Shown here: piece after piece, positions 8,669-17,515 of the stretch
Position numbering within the stretch: position 1 is the first letter of the stretch
How the letters are laid out: each line of letters starts with the position of its first letter
Assembly: GCA_965202675.1 (NCBI GenBank)
Contig: OZ241842.1
Location: 1,736,001-1,800,000 of the forward strand
DNA: 64,000 nt
Source of the DNA: CATQHD01 sp965202675
GTDB taxonomy: Bacteria; Actinomycetota; Acidimicrobiia; Spongiisociales; Spongiisociaceae
Direction of reading: 5' to 3'
Notes under the pieces: generated by a model
Seen by the model: the letters and a program-made list of their open reading frames with translations, nothing else
Databases searched by the model: none
What the model was told of the DNA's origin: nothing
Program-made: the position numbers and the translations under genes

Positions 8669-11600
8669 GGGTGGACCGGGAACAGATCAGGAGGTTTCTG
8701 CTCAGGAGAGACTTCGCAGATTTGTTCAACTATCTGGGCTGGAACCACCCCGCAACATTACAGCCGTTCCCCTGCGAGGGCTGGGCGGTTGCGCCGGTGG
8801 CGGTCCAGCGCGGGGTGGGGGTCTGGCAGATCGACGGGTGGCCGCCGGCGGCCGTACGCCGGCGCATTGACCGGGAAGTGTCCAAGCGGACGCGGGAACG
8901 GTTGCTGATCTTCGACGACGGATTGATCCAGCACTGGCTGTGGCCGGAGATGCGGCTCTCCGGTTCCGGCTACCGCCTGGTGGAGCACCAATACCATCGC
9001 GGCGCCCTCAACGATGACCTGATACAGCGCCTGGCCGGGGCGGCCTTCTCCATAGAGGAAGAAGACAGCCTGACGGTGATGGACGTCCTGGCAAGGGTGC
9101 GGAGGCAGTTCAACGCAGAACGGGTTACCAAGCGGTTCTACAAGGACTTCCGCAGACACCGCGACGAGCTGGTCGGCCAAATCAGAGGCATCGGGTCGGA
9201 ACCCGAAAGCGGCTGGTACGGGTCGGTGCTGCTCAATCGGCTGATGTTCATCTACTTCCTGCAGAAGAAGGGTTTCCTGGCGAACGACCCGGATTATCTG
9301 CGCACCCGGCTGGGAATGGTGCGCGGCTATCTGGGCAAGAATGCCTTCTACGGATTCTTCCGCGACTTCCTGTTGCCGCTGTTCCGTGAAGGCCTCGGTT
9401 CGCACCGCCGCGAGTACGACGACTCCCGGATAGCCGAGATAGTCGGAGAGGTGCCGTATGTGAACGGCGGAATCTTCTTGATTCACCCTCTGGAGGATCA
9501 ATACGATATCGACATACCCGATACAGCCTTCGAGCAGATATTCGACTTCTTCGACCGGTACCGCTGGCATCTGGACGAGCGGCCCACCGACGACCCCAAC
9601 GAGATCAACCCGGACGTGCTGGGTTACGTATTCGAGCAGTACGTCAACCAGAAGGAACAGGGCGCCTACTACACCAAAGAGGACATAACCGGGTACATGA
9701 CCGGGGTTACCGTCATCCCCGCCCTGCTCGACCGCTTCGACCTGGACGACGACCCGATGGACCTCTTGAGCCTCGACCCCGACCGCTACATCTACGAGTC
9801 GGTCGGCTACGGCATGGACGAACCGCTTCCTCCCGAGATACAGGAAGGGGTCGATGACCCCAGCAGACGGGGAGACAATTGGTTCGAGAAGGCGCCGGCC
9901 GATATCGGGCTTCCCGGAGAGACCTGGTGGGAGACCATCGACCGGCATCACCGATACCGCGAGCTACGGGAGCGGATCGAGCGGGGCGGGATCAAGGACG
10001 TGAACTCGGCCATCACCGCCAACCTGGACCTGCGCACGCTGATCATCGACTTCTTGGACATGCTCACTCCGATAGAAGCGGTGGAGAGCGCCTACCGAAC
10101 GCTGACCGAGATAACGGTCCTAGACCCGACCTGCGGATCGGGGGCCTTCCTGTTCGCCGCGCTCGACGTCCTGGCGGAATGCTACGAGGTGCTCCTCGAC
10201 CGGGCCGAGGAGCTTTCAGACGGAGCAGCACCGCCGCCGATGTTGGAGAAAGCCGCCGAACACCCCAACCGCGCCTACTTCATCCTCAAGTCGGCAATGC
10301 TCAACAATCTGTACGGCGTGGACATAGTACCCGAGGCGTGCGAAATAGCCCGGCTGAGGATGTTCCTCAAGCTGGCCGCCCAGCTGACCGAATACCGGCA
10401 GATCGAACCCTTGCCCGACCTGGACTTCAATATCAAAACCGGTAACCTCCTAGTAGGAATCGCCCACCAGAAAGACGCCGAAGAAAGAATCGGCCTGGAC
10501 CTGCTCGGCTTCGGAAAGCTGGAAGCAATCGAAGCCGCCATTGCCGAAGTCGCCGCCCTGATGAAAGAATTCTCCCTGGCTCAACAACGAACCGACGACC
10601 CCAGCCGTATCCTCGAACTAAAGTCCGATGTAGAAAAAAAACTAACTCAACTTCGCCGACAGCTTGATAGAAATCTGTACGATCCTCAAGCCGAAATGGT
10701 AGATTTTGATCGATGGTGTGATACGCATCAACCTTTCCATTGGTTTATAGAATTTCCTGGAATCTTCAAGGCCGGTAATGGATTTGATGTGATTATTGGC
10801 AACCCTCCTTATATCAAGACAAAAACGGTAGATGAATATATTTGGCACCCTTTTGAAACCAATAACTGCCCGGATATTTATGCAATTTGTATAGAGCGTT
10901 CTCTCCAATTAATCTCGGCTCATCCTAGATTTGCAATGGTGCTTCCTATTTCTATGCAATGCGGCACAAAGTTTGCTATCATTAGAAAAATTTTTATGAG
11001 CCGACTGTCTAATATATTAATTTCTACTTACAGAAAAAGGCCGGACTCTTTATTCCCAAATACACAGCTACATGGTCATGTAATCTTGATTGGTGGTAGA
11101 AGAGCCGACGATGACCTTACTGTTTTAGCTACAAGATTTAACACTTGGATAAAAAGATATCGTCCGTTTTTATTTGAAAATATACAATACACAAAATTAT
11201 CACAAAGCATTATTGATAAGGCGGGCTGGGTAAAGCTTGGAACCAACGAAGAGGTAAAAATAATTGACAAGCTTTTACAGCTGAACAATACAGTCAAAAA
11301 TCTAATGAATAATAAAGGACATTATAATGTATTTTACAAAGCTACTGCTTGGAATTATCTAAGTATCTTTATAACACCTCCTCTTGCTTACGATGAATAT
11401 GGGAATCGTATCGAACAGTCAGGTATTAAAGAGCTAAAGTTTGATGACCACATTCGACGAGATGCTACTTGTGCAGTTCTTCTCGGTAAACTCGCTTCCA
11501 TGTGGTGGTCTGCAACCGGCGACGGTTTTCATCTCCAAGCAGGCCATCTAAAATCTATGCCACTCCCTGCTCATTTAGGGTTCTTGTTAGAAGCAGCTGA

Positions 11601-11841
11601 ACTAACTCCACAATTCCAAGAAGGGTTAAATGGAACGGTAGGTTATGCTAGGAACGCAGGTGCCTTTTATGGTAACTATGATGCTCGCAAAATCCGGTAT
11701 ATAACTGACATTATAGATAAGCTCATATTGGAAGAAATCGGTTTAGAAGACCATTGGAACAGTCTACAGCTATTCTACGCTCAATTCACTAAGCAAAGTA
11801 CAAACAGATCCGTTCTACAAGCAGAACCTGATTATCAATAA
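8665..11841 (+). CDS. Large Eco57I-like class I DNA methyltransferase (type IIG / PglX-like)
   Basis: A 1058-residue N6-adenine DNA methyltransferase-type protein. The SAM motif DPTCGSG is at residues 487-493 and the catalytic NPPY at 713-716. The N-terminal 470 residues are helical and include LMFIYFLQKKGFL and EQGAYYTKEDITGYM, features shared with large Eco57I/PglX-type enzymes. It starts on ATGA overlapping the true end of the helicase frame, so expression may depend on translation through the upstream gene. From about base 10,620 to the end the DNA becomes markedly AT-rich, covering the NPPY region and the expected target-recognition domain. That suggests acquisition of specificity by recombination. 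No separate nuclease gene is present; cleavage could come from the PLD domain upstream. Confidence 0.85.
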   Translation: MRVDREQIRRFLLRRDFADLFNYLGWNHPATLQPFPCEGWAVAPVAVQRGVGVWQIDGWPPAAVRRRIDREVSKRTRERLLIFDDGLIQHWLWPEMRLSGSGYRLVEHQYHRGALNDDLIQRLAGAAFSIEEEDSLTVMDVLARVRRQFNAERVTKRFYKDFRRHRDELVGQIRGIGSEPESGWYGSVLLNRLMFIYFLQKKGFLANDPDYLRTRLGMVRGYLGKNAFYGFFRDFLLPLFREGLGSHRREYDDSRIAEIVGEVPYVNGGIFLIHPLEDQYDIDIPDTAFEQIFDFFDRYRWHLDERPTDDPNEINPDVLGYVFEQYVNQKEQGAYYTKEDITGYMTGVTVIPALLDRFDLDDDPMDLLSLDPDRYIYESVGYGMDEPLPPEIQEGVDDPSRRGDNWFEKAPADIGLPGETWWETIDRHHRYRELRERIERGGIKDVNSAITANLDLRTLIIDFLDMLTPIEAVESAYRTLTEITVLDPTCGSGAFLFAALDVLAECYEVLLDRAEELSDGAAPPPMLEKAAEHPNRAYFILKSAMLNNLYGVDIVPEACEIARLRMFLKLAAQLTEYRQIEPLPDLDFNIKTGNLLVGIAHQKDAEERIGLDLLGFGKLEAIEAAIAEVAALMKEFSLAQQRTDDPSRILELKSDVEKKLTQLRRQLDRNLYDPQAEMVDFDRWCDTHQPFHWFIEFPGIFKAGNGFDVIIGNPPYIKTKTVDEYIWHPFETNNCPDIYAICIERSLQLISAHPRFAMVLPISMQCGTKFAIIRKIFMSRLSNILISTYRKRPDSLFPNTQLHGHVILIGGRRADDDLTVLATRFNTWIKRYRPFLFENIQYTKLSQSIIDKAGWVKLGTNEEVKIIDKLLQLNNTVKNLMNNKGHYNVFYKATAWNYLSIFITPPLAYDEYGNRIEQSGIKELKFDDHIRRDATCAVLLGKLASMWWSATGDGFHLQAGHLKSMPLPAHLGFLLEAAELTPQFQEGLNGTVGYARNAGAFYGNYDARKIRYITDIIDKLILEEIGLEDHWNSLQLFYAQFTKQSTNRSVLQAEPDYQ

Positions 11842-11882
11842 GTCATTTTGCAGTCTATAAGCTTGCCCGTTGTTTTCTTGCT

Positions 11883-12314
11883 TTAATCCATTCCGGAGCT
11901 TAATCCGCCAATGCTAATCCTCTCAATCCGGTCCTTGCCAACGGAGTAGATGAACGGACCTGGGGCCTCACAGGCCTTGACAATGCGGGCGAGGTTGTCA
12001 AGAAAGCGCCGCGCCAACCCCTCGGCCCGTAGATTCTTGCCCCTCAGACAGAAGCAACGAACTCGATATCGACATATCGCTTCCTTCTCGGCGTATTTGC
12101 GACGAATGCGGGTATCTTTGGTGAACACCGCCCATCCCTGTTCGCCAGCGAGTTGCAACCACTCCTCGTCCGTGATGGTTTGGTCGGCGGGTATTCCGTA
12201 GTGCTCGGCCAGGGTCACCAGGCGCAGACCAGCGGCGCGGAGTAGGGCGGGAACCTGTTTGCGGCCCAGGCTACGATCTGTAAAGAGGTCAGGCAGCCCG
12301 TCTGGATGCGACAC
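11883..12314 (-). CDS. PIN-like toxin of a VapBC45-type pair
   Basis: About 143 residues resembling the PIN-like / DUF5615 toxins paired with DUF433 antitoxins. It has an early FTDRSLG (acidic metal site), ITDEEWLQLAGEQGWAVFTKDTRIR and LRGKNLRAEGLARRF. The GTG at 12314 is chosen because GGAGG lies 9 bases upstream (12324-12328). The open frame extends further but inside the antitoxin gene. It overlaps the antitoxin end by 26 bases. It probably acts as a ribonuclease when not neutralised. It converges on the methyltransferase gene with 41 bases between stops. Confidence 0.75.
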   Translation of the reverse strand: MSHPDGLPDLFTDRSLGRKQVPALLRAAGLRLVTLAEHYGIPADQTITDEEWLQLAGEQGWAVFTKDTRIRRKYAEKEAICRYRVRCFCLRGKNLRAEGLARRFLDNLARIVKACEAPGPFIYSVGKDRIERISIGGLSSGMD

Positions 12315-13008
12315 GCACCACATCCTCCAACTGTTCGGGCGGCACCCCGAACTCGGCCGAGGCATCGGTCAGAGACTCGCCCGCCCAGAACCGATCCAGA
12401 ACGTCATCAACCCGTGCGCCGCCCGACCGGAAGATCGGAGAGCCGAAGGACATCGCGGGGTCCACCACCACATCGGCATTCGGATAGGCGGGTACCCGGA
12501 TCAGGGTCGGGTAGCCATCCTCGCCGTAAACGATCAGCTTCAAATAGTCCATAACCGCCTCGCCAAAGACCCGTTGGCCGCTGCGAACCACAGCCAGGCC
12601 GGCGGGCGGCGCCCGGTTGAGATGAGCCTCGGCGTAATCGAACAACAACTCGGCTCCGTCGGTGTACAACTGTTTCGAAGCCAACGCGTGTTCTACCCCG
12701 AGGTCGTCCTTGAGGGCCTGCAACGCCGGGCTGATCCGTTGCATGGGCACCCCGCTGCGGCGCACGGCCGCCAGCACCAGCGCCTCGGCAAGCCCCACAA
12801 ACGGGATCGAGGGTTGGCCGCGCCCCGCCGGCGGCTGGTAGGTAACGCCGACCGGTGCCTTGGTCCATCTGGCCAGGGTCTGCACCGGCACATCGACAAT
12901 GCGGGCCGCTTCTGTAACCGCGTAGAGCGGCACTTCGAACCTAAGTCGATCCCGGACCTGTACCAACCTCCCTCCGGCTGTTCCCCAGGCTACCACCTGG
13001 GGCTTCAT
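12289..13008 (-). CDS. VapB45-like antitoxin (HTH plus DUF433)
   Basis: A 239-residue protein with a helix-turn-helix-like N-terminus (PLYAVTEAARIVDVPVQTLARW) and a C-terminal DUF433-like region (GARVDDVLDRFWAGESLTDASAEFGVPPEQLEDVVR). This is the architecture of antitoxins that pair with PIN-like toxins of the VapC45 type. It lies upstream of and overlaps the toxin gene, the usual order for autoregulated modules. The start is uncertain: ATG at 13008 lacks a clear ribosome site, and an internal GTG near VRDRLRFEVPLY is a possible alternative. Confidence 0.75.
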   Translation of the reverse strand: MKPQVVAWGTAGGRLVQVRDRLRFEVPLYAVTEAARIVDVPVQTLARWTKAPVGVTYQPPAGRGQPSIPFVGLAEALVLAAVRRSGVPMQRISPALQALKDDLGVEHALASKQLYTDGAELLFDYAEAHLNRAPPAGLAVVRSGQRVFGEAVMDYLKLIVYGEDGYPTLIRVPAYPNADVVVDPAMSFGSPIFRSGGARVDDVLDRFWAGESLTDASAEFGVPPEQLEDVVRVASRRAA

Positions 13009-13055
13009 GTGGATGGCATCCGCACGTAACCCTTCTCCCCCAGGAAACTACATGA

Positions 13056-13964
13056 TCAATTCACTTCTATATAGATGGGTTCGTCATAGAACACCGGGCG
13101 GTTGGTTATTACCAGTTCGGGAATCCGGGCGTGGTGGGTGTTCTTCATAGCTACGGTAACCGCATGAAAACCGTGCTGTCCGATAAGCTCGACTATTTCC
13201 GGTGAAGCGTCGTAGGTCATCAAGAACTCTGCTTCCGAACCGGCGAGTATCTTGAAAAGACGATCGTGATCAATCTCTGAATACTTGTAGAGGCGCGAAC
13301 CGGCCCGCTTGCCCCCCGCCGTGTAGGGCGGGTCGGCAAAAACGGCCGTACCGTCAGCGGACACGGTAGCCTCCAGCAACCCCATACCGTCTGTCTCGCA
13401 GAAGATGATCCTTTGGGCGTATTCCTCGATCGCCTCCAACCGGGCGATCAGGGTCTCGGGGTACCAGCGCGAAGATATCCCCTTGCCGTTCTCCCCCGCC
13501 CGGGCCAACGACGCGCCCGGAGCGAGGATCCCGCCGCGCCGGGTGCGGTTCAACACGAAGGTCCGGAACCCTGCGCTCACCACGTCGCATCCATCGCGGT
13601 CGGCTTCGAGGGCGGCCACCGCGGCCCGGGACGGCTCGAAGGCGGCGATGCGTTCGCGCAGCTCGGGTCCGCGGCGCAGCGCCGCATGCCAGAAGGCCGC
13701 TACACCCCGATCGATCTCGGCCATCAGGCACCGCTCCGCTAGGCCCTCCGCGGCCGCGGTCAGCGACACGACGCCGCCGCCGCAGAACGGCTCGACCAAC
13801 AGCCGGGGCGGGTGCGGCAGAGAATCCAGCCAGGCCCGGATATGCGGTATGAGCCAGGTCTTGCCGCCCGGGTACCGCAGAGGGCTGCGTTGCGGCACCG
13901 ATGCGACATTGGCGGCCGGAATCGGCGAAACCGGAAAAGACAACTCACCGACGTGCATATACAT
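13056..13964 (-). CDS. D12-class DNA adenine methyltransferase
   Basis: About 302 residues of the Dam/D12 class of N6-adenine methyltransferases. It has LRYPGGK near the N-terminus, EPFCGGGVVSL (SAM site) and the catalytic DPPY in FADPPYTAGGKR. A TTG at 13985 extends the frame, but the ATGs at 13964 and 13958, with AAAGAG upstream, are better starts. It overlaps the end of the nuclease-like gene by 20 bases and is the last gene of a three-gene cassette. As an orphan-sized enzyme it could protect host DNA from the neighbouring putative nuclease. Its recognition sequence is not evident. Confidence 0.88.
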   Translation of the reverse strand: MYMHVGELSFPVSPIPAANVASVPQRSPLRYPGGKTWLIPHIRAWLDSLPHPPRLLVEPFCGGGVVSLTAAAEGLAERCLMAEIDRGVAAFWHAALRRGPELRERIAAFEPSRAAVAALEADRDGCDVVSAGFRTFVLNRTRRGGILAPGASLARAGENGKGISSRWYPETLIARLEAIEEYAQRIIFCETDGMGLLEATVSADGTAVFADPPYTAGGKRAGSRLYKYSEIDHDRLFKILAGSEAEFLMTYDASPEIVELIGQHGFHAVTVAMKNTHHARIPELVITNRPVFYDEPIYIEVN

Positions 13965-14901
13965 ACTCTTTAAGAACAAACTCAACCCATCGAGTACAAC
14001 GGGAAGCTACAGCGCCTGGATAGTTGGGTGCATGATAAGATATTCTACATCGGTCGAATAATACACCGCCCAATATTGAAGCTTCTCGCCATTGATCGTT
14101 GTCAGGTATGTGAGGAATAAATAGCATACGAATCGGTGAGACAGCCGGAGCATCCAGCATCCACAATCTACACCAAGCTAAAGGCTCGGGCAAAGAGTTA
14201 ACTTTGCCTCTCCAGTCCTTGGCCGTAGTACATTGACCAAATGCTATGAGCTGACCAGGTTTCTGATCAACAAATCCGTGCCAAACAACTAGGTCTAAAC
14301 CAGCATCCTTCTTATGCTTCGATATTGAAGAGTGTCTAGACCCTTCACCCTCATGGAGCAATTGTGACAGTTTATCAACTGTTGCATAAAAATCCTTTTC
14401 CTTAGTTCTCCGTGGAAAGGCAAAAAGGTATGATCCATCATGCGGATTACAACCTAGATAATACTTAGCTGCTTCAATATTAATGTCCTCAAAGTCTCGT
14501 TCTGGACGTATTCGAACCGTTTTACCTGCGCCGGAACCAAAATAACTCAGTAATAATAAGAAGATATAGGTAGAATTATCTATGTTCATAGATGGCTTGA
14601 GTTCTATATACTGATCTTCCACAATAAATGGATAGCCTGGTCCAGCGGCTATGCTTCTATCCTCAATTTCAGAGAAGGTACTATTCACAATCAGTTCGGT
14701 TACTTCACCGCCAAAATCAGTAAGCTTATGTATATCTTCTTCTACCGGTAGTGCATCCATTGACCCATCACGGCGTAGCTCTGCTACAAGGTCTTGCGTA
14801 CTAGCATTGCGGTCATCACCATGTAATGCCTTAAGCTCTATCCAATCAGCCAGTTTGCTGGGACTGGTTGTAGAAACAGGTGATTTGAGGGGGGTGTTCA
14901 C
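13945..14901 (-). CDS. Putative PD-(D/E)XK nuclease-like protein of the ParB/Dam cassette
   Basis: A 318-residue protein, no named family recognised with certainty. Residues 198-233 show KDAGLDLVVW, then QLIAFGQCTTAKDW..K. This is the spacing of a PD-(D/E)XK nuclease core (D203, Q223, a downstream lysine) as seen in restriction-like proteins. The N-terminal half is helical with LADWIELKALHGDD. The gene is AT-richer than the window average, suggesting transfer. It overlaps ParB-like ATG/TGA upstream and the methyltransferase downstream, so all three are co-translated. A nuclease role is inferred from the motif and context. Confidence 0.6.
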   Translation of the reverse strand: MNTPLKSPVSTTSPSKLADWIELKALHGDDRNASTQDLVAELRRDGSMDALPVEEDIHKLTDFGGEVTELIVNSTFSEIEDRSIAAGPGYPFIVEDQYIELKPSMNIDNSTYIFLLLLSYFGSGAGKTVRIRPERDFEDINIEAAKYYLGCNPHDGSYLFAFPRRTKEKDFYATVDKLSQLLHEGEGSRHSSISKHKKDAGLDLVVWHGFVDQKPGQLIAFGQCTTAKDWRGKVNSLPEPLAWCRLWMLDAPAVSPIRMLFIPHIPDNDQWREASILGGVLFDRCRISYHAPNYPGAVASRCTRWVEFVLKEYVYARR

Positions 14902-16034
14902 GATACCGTAGCACGGCGACTGCGACGAGATACACGCTCTTCTCGCCGGTGTTGTTCCATATCTATTACAAGCCGCTCCGCCAAGTCAAGAATTTCGATC
15001 GCCGTTGCGAGAGTTCCAGGATCACCCGGGTCGCCGGTCGGCTGTCTGCCGCGGGCTGTTTGGAGAAGACGGCGAGCCTCAAGAAGGTGTCCTTTAAAGA
15101 GGGTTTCATCTCCTATGCTGATATCAACGGCAACATCAAGAGAAAGGCCTCGCCTGAGCGCTACACGACCATCACTGCTGCCGATCGCCGATTCCAATCG
15201 TCGAAGATCGGGGTTTTGAGATCGTATTAATGGCATTGTATCAGTAGATTTCTGGCCATATAACCAGAGACATAGTTCGCCTAGGTGTGTCAGGTTTTCT
15301 TTGGATACTGGATAAGGGCGGTAGCTTGTTTCGTTATCAATCCCAAGGAAATCACGAATATTCTGATAATCTAGCCCAGTATAAAGATGCGAAAAAGAAA
15401 AATGGTTTCTCCATCTGTCTTCCAAGTTGAACACACCTGATTCCACCGCTTGACGAAGGACCATTAGTCCACGATAGTGACGGCGGACGGTCCAATGCCT
15501 ATCTCCGATCCTACGGGCAATCTCGTCCAATGAAACACCGAGATCATCATGCACCCATGCTATGTACTGTGCCTTAGCATATGCCTGCCAAGGCTGTGGG
15601 CCGTTGACATGCTTGAATCCTACATACTGCCACACATCTTCACGCTGACGGATTATAACCGGAAGTTTTTCAAGTTTCTTTTTATGCTCTCTTGTAATCT
15701 CTGGTAGGTCGGTTGCCTTGACTTTTTCACGAAGTTCGTCGTCCACCAGCAGACGAACCGCAGCCAAGCGCCGGTTCCCCTCTACAACTATGAGTCGTCC
15801 ATTCTCTTCAGCAACAAACAACGGCTCATGGCGAAAATAACCGTTGTTGGCGATAGACAGTGCTACCTCGTCAACGGCATAGCTACGCCAGAGAATGCGG
15901 ACAAGCTCTTCGTCCGGCAACTCATCTTCAAGGAACAGCCTTGGGTTACTGCTGTCAAAGTGGAGCTCCTCGGCTGGTACATCCACTACATCATCCAGCG
16001 ATACTGTTGTCTGATCTTTGACGAGTTCAACCAT
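14898..16034 (-). CDS. ParB-like N-terminal-domain protein
   Basis: A 378-residue protein with a ParB/sulfiredoxin-type domain at about residues 12-130 (EELHFDSSNPRLF, then VVEGNRRLAAVRLL). A helical helix-turn-helix region follows (ISLDEIARRIGD-like: VSLDEIARRIGDRHWTVRRHYRG). ParB-type domains in chromosomes segregate DNA and bind or hydrolyse CTP. In mobile loci they often accompany methylases and nucleases. It is the first gene of the cassette and overlaps the next by ATGA. Lower GC than the flanking metabolic genes indicates horizontal acquisition. It is not the chromosomal partition ParB, because no parA or origin-like sequence is nearby. Confidence 0.75.
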   Translation of the reverse strand: MVELVKDQTTVSLDDVVDVPAEELHFDSSNPRLFLEDELPDEELVRILWRSYAVDEVALSIANNGYFRHEPLFVAEENGRLIVVEGNRRLAAVRLLVDDELREKVKATDLPEITREHKKKLEKLPVIIRQREDVWQYVGFKHVNGPQPWQAYAKAQYIAWVHDDLGVSLDEIARRIGDRHWTVRRHYRGLMVLRQAVESGVFNLEDRWRNHFSFSHLYTGLDYQNIRDFLGIDNETSYRPYPVSKENLTHLGELCLWLYGQKSTDTMPLIRSQNPDLRRLESAIGSSDGRVALRRGLSLDVAVDISIGDETLFKGHLLEARRLLQTARGRQPTGDPGDPGTLATAIEILDLAERLVIDMEQHRREERVSRRSRRATVS

Positions 16035-16161
16035 CTACGAATCCCCTCGCGCCAAGCGGACACCTCCAGCTTACCCCAGGGATGGTCGCTGTGCAGGCAG
16101 ACCTGACTTTCGATATCGCGGACTCGGCGGCAACCGTACCCAACGCTCCGTCCAGCGCGGG

Positions 16162-16554
16162 TCAGGGGGACTCGGGGAGGCGGGCCACCGCGTCGATCTG
16201 GACCTTGGCGCCCTTCCACAGGAAAGCGGCGCCGAAGCTGGTGCGGGCCGGGCGGGGGGCGGGGAAGCGCTCGCCGTAGATGCGGTTCATCGCGTCGAGG
16301 TCGCCTTCCTCCACGAACTGGACGCAGGTATGCACCACGTCGGCCAGCGAGGCGCCCACCTCGGCCAGGATCGCCTCCAGATTGGTTATCGCCTGGTGGA
16401 ACTCCGGCTCGAAGCCGCCCTCCACGAAGCCGCCGGTGTCGGGCGCCCGGCCGATCTGGCCGGTAACCCAGACCCGGGCGCCGTCGATCCGCAGGTGCGG
16501 GTAGGGACCCCGCGGCTCCGGGGCGTCCTTGCTCACCAGGGCATTTTCGGACAC
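16162..16554 (-). CDS. RidA family (YjgF/YER057c/UK114) protein
   Basis: A 130-residue protein of the RidA family, which hydrolyses reactive enamine/imine intermediates released by PLP enzymes. Residues R104 (ARTSFGA) and the ending VQIDAVARLP match the conserved arginine and C-terminal strand. VWVTGQIG corresponds to the usual N-terminal strand. It follows the LLM oxidoreductase by about 70 bases on the same strand and may share its transcript. A specialised RidA subgroup role in catabolism is possible. Confidence 0.88.
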   Translation of the reverse strand: MSENALVSKDAPEPRGPYPHLRIDGARVWVTGQIGRAPDTGGFVEGGFEPEFHQAITNLEAILAEVGASLADVVHTCVQFVEEGDLDAMNRIYGERFPAPRPARTSFGAAFLWKGAKVQIDAVARLPESP

Positions 16555-16624
16555 ATCGCCTCCTCTTGCCTCCGTAATCCGATTTCCGTGTCTGGGCCCG
16601 CCGGGGCGCTTCGCCTCGCAGCCG

Positions 16625-17515
16625 TCAACCGGCCCGCCGGAGCATCCGCAGGCTTTCTTCCACTTTTTCCGGCGATGACCAGTCTACCGAGACGACCACA
16701 TCCGTGAGGCCCGCCGACGCCAGCTCCACCAGGCGCTCGGCCAGGGGTTCGGTCGGCCCCGGCGCCTGCATCGCCAGCCGGAGGGGAGGGGGGCGGCCCG
16801 CCGCCGCGGCTTCCCGCTCGATGAAGCGGCGCCCGGCGGCAATCTCTTCGGGATCCACCGCATCGGTGTACTGGAAGGCCATCCACCCCTCGGCCAGACG
16901 CCCGGTGCGGCGCAGGGCGGGCGGCGTCATCCCCCCCACCAGGATGGGCAACCCGCCCACCGGGGTCGGATAACACAGCACCCCGGGCGGCACGCTCCAG
17001 TGCTCGTAGTCGCGGGCGGCGGGGCGGCCGGTCCAGCAGTCCCGGAAGATGGCAATCCAGTCATCCAGCCGCTTCCCGCGCCCTTCGAACGGGGCGCCCA
17101 GGGCGGCGAACTCCTCGGCCAGCCAACCCACCCCCACCCCCAGCACCAGACGCCCGCCGCTGAGCGCGTCGAGGGTGGCGGCCTGCTTGGCGGTCACGAT
17201 CGGGTTGCGCTGGGGGGCGATCAGCACGCAGGTGCCCAGCTCGACCCGCTCGGTGACCGCCGACGCCGCCGCCAGGGTGACGAGGCAATCGAACATGGGG
17301 GCGTCCTCCGGCCAGGTGATCTTCCCGTCGGAGGCGAAGGGGTACGGGGCAGCGGCGCCCTCCACCATGACCACGTGGTCGCTCACCCACACCGAGTCGA
17401 ACCCCATCTGCTCGGCGGCCCGCGCCGCCTCCGGGGCCGACATGCGTCTGCCCGGCATGGCGGGTCCGCGGGAGGGCAGGCTGACGCCGATCCGCACCGA
17501 GTTCACGTCAACCAC
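16625..17515 (-). CDS. LLM-class flavin/F420-dependent oxidoreductase
   Basis: A 296-residue luciferase-like TIM-barrel enzyme. It has the N-terminal strand VRIGVSLPSRG, GFDSVWVSDHVV, and the family block KQAATLDALSGGRLVLGVGVGWL. Members use FMN or coenzyme F420; actinobacteria encode many of the F420 type. The GTG start overlaps the end of the SDR gene by 13 bases, so the two oxidoreductases and RidA form a small operon. The substrate cannot be predicted. Confidence 0.87.
   Translation of the reverse strand: MVDVNSVRIGVSLPSRGPAMPGRRMSAPEAARAAEQMGFDSVWVSDHVVMVEGAAAPYPFASDGKITWPEDAPMFDCLVTLAAASAVTERVELGTCVLIAPQRNPIVTAKQAATLDALSGGRLVLGVGVGWLAEEFAALGAPFEGRGKRLDDWIAIFRDCWTGRPAARDYEHWSVPPGVLCYPTPVGGLPILVGGMTPPALRRTGRLAEGWMAFQYTDAVDPEEIAAGRRFIEREAAAAGRPPPLRLAMQAPGPTEPLAERLVELASAGLTDVVVSVDWSSPEKVEESLRMLRRAG

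Noticed and set aside
4243..11841. Calling the operon DISARM or BREX outright
   Set aside because: Only the helicase, PLD and methylase parts are shared; the defining partner genes are missing.
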